Assembly (NCBI GenBank): GCA_013396525.1
Contig: VWYX01000906.1
Location: 1-64,000 of the forward strand
Source of the DNA: Chaetorhynchus papuensis
Lineage: Eukaryota; Chordata; Aves; Passeriformes; Rhipiduridae
DNA: 64,000 nt
Direction: 5' to 3'
The notes beneath the pieces are model-generated. The model was given only the letters and a program-made list of their open reading frames with translations. It ran no database searches and was not told the origin of the DNA. Positions 62,266-64,000 of the stretch are shown piece by piece. The translations under genes were made by a program, and so were the position numbers. Numbering within the stretch: position 1 is the first letter of the stretch; every line of letters starts with the position of its first letter.

Positions 62266-62398
62266 ATGCAACATTTTTGAACGGCATCATGGCACAATTA
62301 TGGGAGCCCTTCTTGTAGCCCAGGTCATCAATCTCCCAGTGACACAGATCTCAGAAGAGGACATTTATAGCCTATTAGCTCCAAGAAATAACTGGTGA
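62266..62398 (+). other. Weak exon-like open segment
   Basis: An acceptor-like site (TTCTTTCTTTTCCATACGCAG) is followed by a plus-strand frame open to a TGA at 62396-62398. The product is about 43 residues and of ordinary composition (it includes NLPVTQISEEDIYSLL). No poly(A) signal or strong donor follows. It begins 42 bases after the assembly gap. I recognise no family, and chance is the leading explanation. Confidence 0.13.
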
Positions 62399-63277
62399 AT
62401 ATAAAAGATTCCTGATTCTTCAGCCTAAGCTTCTGTATTTCCAAAGCCTGAGGGATGCATGGGATTAGTTTTAAAATAAGGGCAGTGGATCTGTAGGTCC
62501 AGTCATCCATAGAAAGAAAAGAAATTCACTACCTTTAAAAATCAAACATATGGCTGGACCAAACAAACCCCAGAGAAACTGGCAGTTACTTTCCTAATTT
62601 AGAAGTTATGCTCTGACCAGCTAGCTTTCAAAGGACTACTTAAAACGACATAAATTTAGATTTTGCTCAAAAATAGGTTTACAAAACAGAAAGATCAACA
62701 GAAGAACTTCAATTCATTTTGAACTTTAATTGAACATCATATTTGGCTTGAATTTAAGATTGTTCATTGCCATTTATGAATCCCAACAGCAGAACACACA
62801 GTGAATAGGAAACTGGCAGTCAAGTGCCTGTAACACAGCTAACAATACAGAAAAACAACAACATGCTTGGCATTAAGGTGCACATAAAGATACTCCTAAA
62901 AGAAAATGTTTATGTACAAATCTTAATGGCATCAGACCCTTTTAATCTCTAGAGCTGAAATAATAATGTACAGCTCTTAATACTTGCCAGGTAACTTTTG
63001 CTCCAAGGACATTTTCTAAAGTGTATAAACATCAAGGGTACTTTCTTCCAAGCCCCAAATGAAAGAGTAAGTTTTGTGCTTGTGGATGGCCAGAGTCACT
63101 GGAAGCATCAGGCTGCCCACTGAAACCAGGCAAAACCCTGGAGGCACAGGAATCAGGACCAGCTAACTGGACTTCTGTGGTGGCCACTGTGACAACGGAG
63201 CAGATGCTGCTGAGTGTCTTAGTCTTGGGAAGGGGCTGGGGACAAGATCCCTCAGGCACCTCACCCCCACTCCACAG

Positions 63278-63405
63278 GAATCCCAGCGAGTTCCTGGAGC
63301 TGGGTAAGCTGCAGAACCTACGGATGGATAACGCCTCCAATGAATTCAACCTGAGTTTCTGATGGAGGTTGCTCAGGTTTTTAATCCAATGTCACAGCTA
63401 ATAAA
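63278..63405 (+). CDS. Candidate terminal exon with short 3' UTR
   Basis: A pyrimidine-rich acceptor (CTCACCCCCACTCCACAG) is followed by coding-like sequence starting with the last base of a codon at 63278. It ends at TGA (63360-63362). An AATAAA lies 38 bases later (63400-63405), followed by a T-rich stretch, so acceptor, stop and poly(A) signal come in the right order and spacing. The 27-residue tail includes FLELGKLQNLRMDN and ends in NLSF. I cannot assign it to a protein. The frame is also open upstream of the acceptor to about 63177. No matching upstream exon is visible in the window, so it may be chance. Confidence 0.25.
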
Positions 63406-64000
63406 CCTCTCTTGATTTTCCATCTTCAGTTCCAGTATTGAAGTTCTTGAGTACGGAACTCAAGTTCATTTTCTGACCAATAGTGAAATATTTTGCTAAA
63501 TGATTTCTGGAATGTGAGCTCTACTGATTAATCTTTCCAAGTTTTAATTAAACACTTATTTTCCTGGATCAGATAGATGAGTTTAATTCACATTACAAGG
63601 AAGCATAATTGTGAGCCTGACTATTTCAGAGAAAGCAACCCACTAAAACAAAGTTCTAATAAACATTGGATTATAGCACTTTAGAGCCTTTAAAATCTTT
63701 CTTTTTGGGTCTCATAACACTTCCCTTCAGCAACATACCTAAAAATATTAAAGCTACTATAAAATTTATTAGCTGAAAGCAGAGTATAAATGTATTCCTT
63801 CTCTTACTATGAATGACCCTGCTACTCCCCAGCTTGTTAATAAACAGTTTCCAATCCCATATAAAATGTGCTTGATACATTATTGCATTGCTGATTGTAA
63901 CTTTTGTCAGCACCTTAGTGACTGACATCACATAATCACTTGTGCATCTGGTTCCTGGCCGAGAAGAATGCAGTCCGATTGGTATATGTTTAATTTAATT
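63406..64000. other. Non-coding unique sequence
   Basis: AT-rich DNA with no recognisable gene or repeat to the end of the window. Confidence 0.55.

Noticed and set aside
1..64000. CRISPR arrays, tRNA, rRNA, bacterial-type operons or phage genes
   Set aside because: No regularly spaced repeats, no tRNA A/B-box cloverleaf and no ribosomal sequence were seen; the window is vertebrate nuclear DNA in character.

Overview
The window looks like a long gene-poor stretch of an amniote nuclear genome, most likely a bird. I see no prokaryotic operons, no continuous coding region and no complete gene. The sequence is AT-leaning single-copy DNA with short homopurine or homopyrimidine runs, scattered worn amniote repeats, and two well-preserved endogenous-retrovirus solo LTRs. 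The low repeat load and the LTRs fit a bird better than a mammal or turtle. That placement is inference, because no diagnostic gene is present.

Layout: 1-8847 is mostly unique DNA. It holds a CpG-enriched block (about 1600-2250), a 47-bp sequence present twice (2415 and 5134) and an ancient repeat tail (about 7290-7445). A 440-bp solo LTR lies at 8848-9287. The best coding candidate is one minus-strand exon-like segment at 12349-12606, open throughout and bounded by good splice signals. From 12607 to 31200 there are worn SINE/LINE-like fragments and unique DNA. The stretch 31220-35620 is AT-rich and homeobox-motif-rich. It resembles conserved regulatory DNA and contains an 85-nt imperfect hairpin (32631-32715). 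A second copy of the same LTR family, 424 bp, lies at 41850-42273 with a perfect 4-bp target duplication. From 42274 to 62181 there is unique DNA with a few old repeats, then a 27-nt A run, a 15-N assembly gap, and a small possible terminal exon with a poly(A) signal at 63278-63405.

How the parts relate: the two LTRs are independent insertions, since they have different target sites and differ at roughly 7% of positions. Each keeps an octamer, TATA box and AATAAA, so each could act as a promoter or enhancer for nearby transcription. The exon candidates lie on different strands and cannot be joined into one gene from this window. The rest is best read as intergenic or deep intronic DNA. I did not find a convincing new biological system. 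The strongest leads are the minus-strand exon, the hairpin and the LTR pair.
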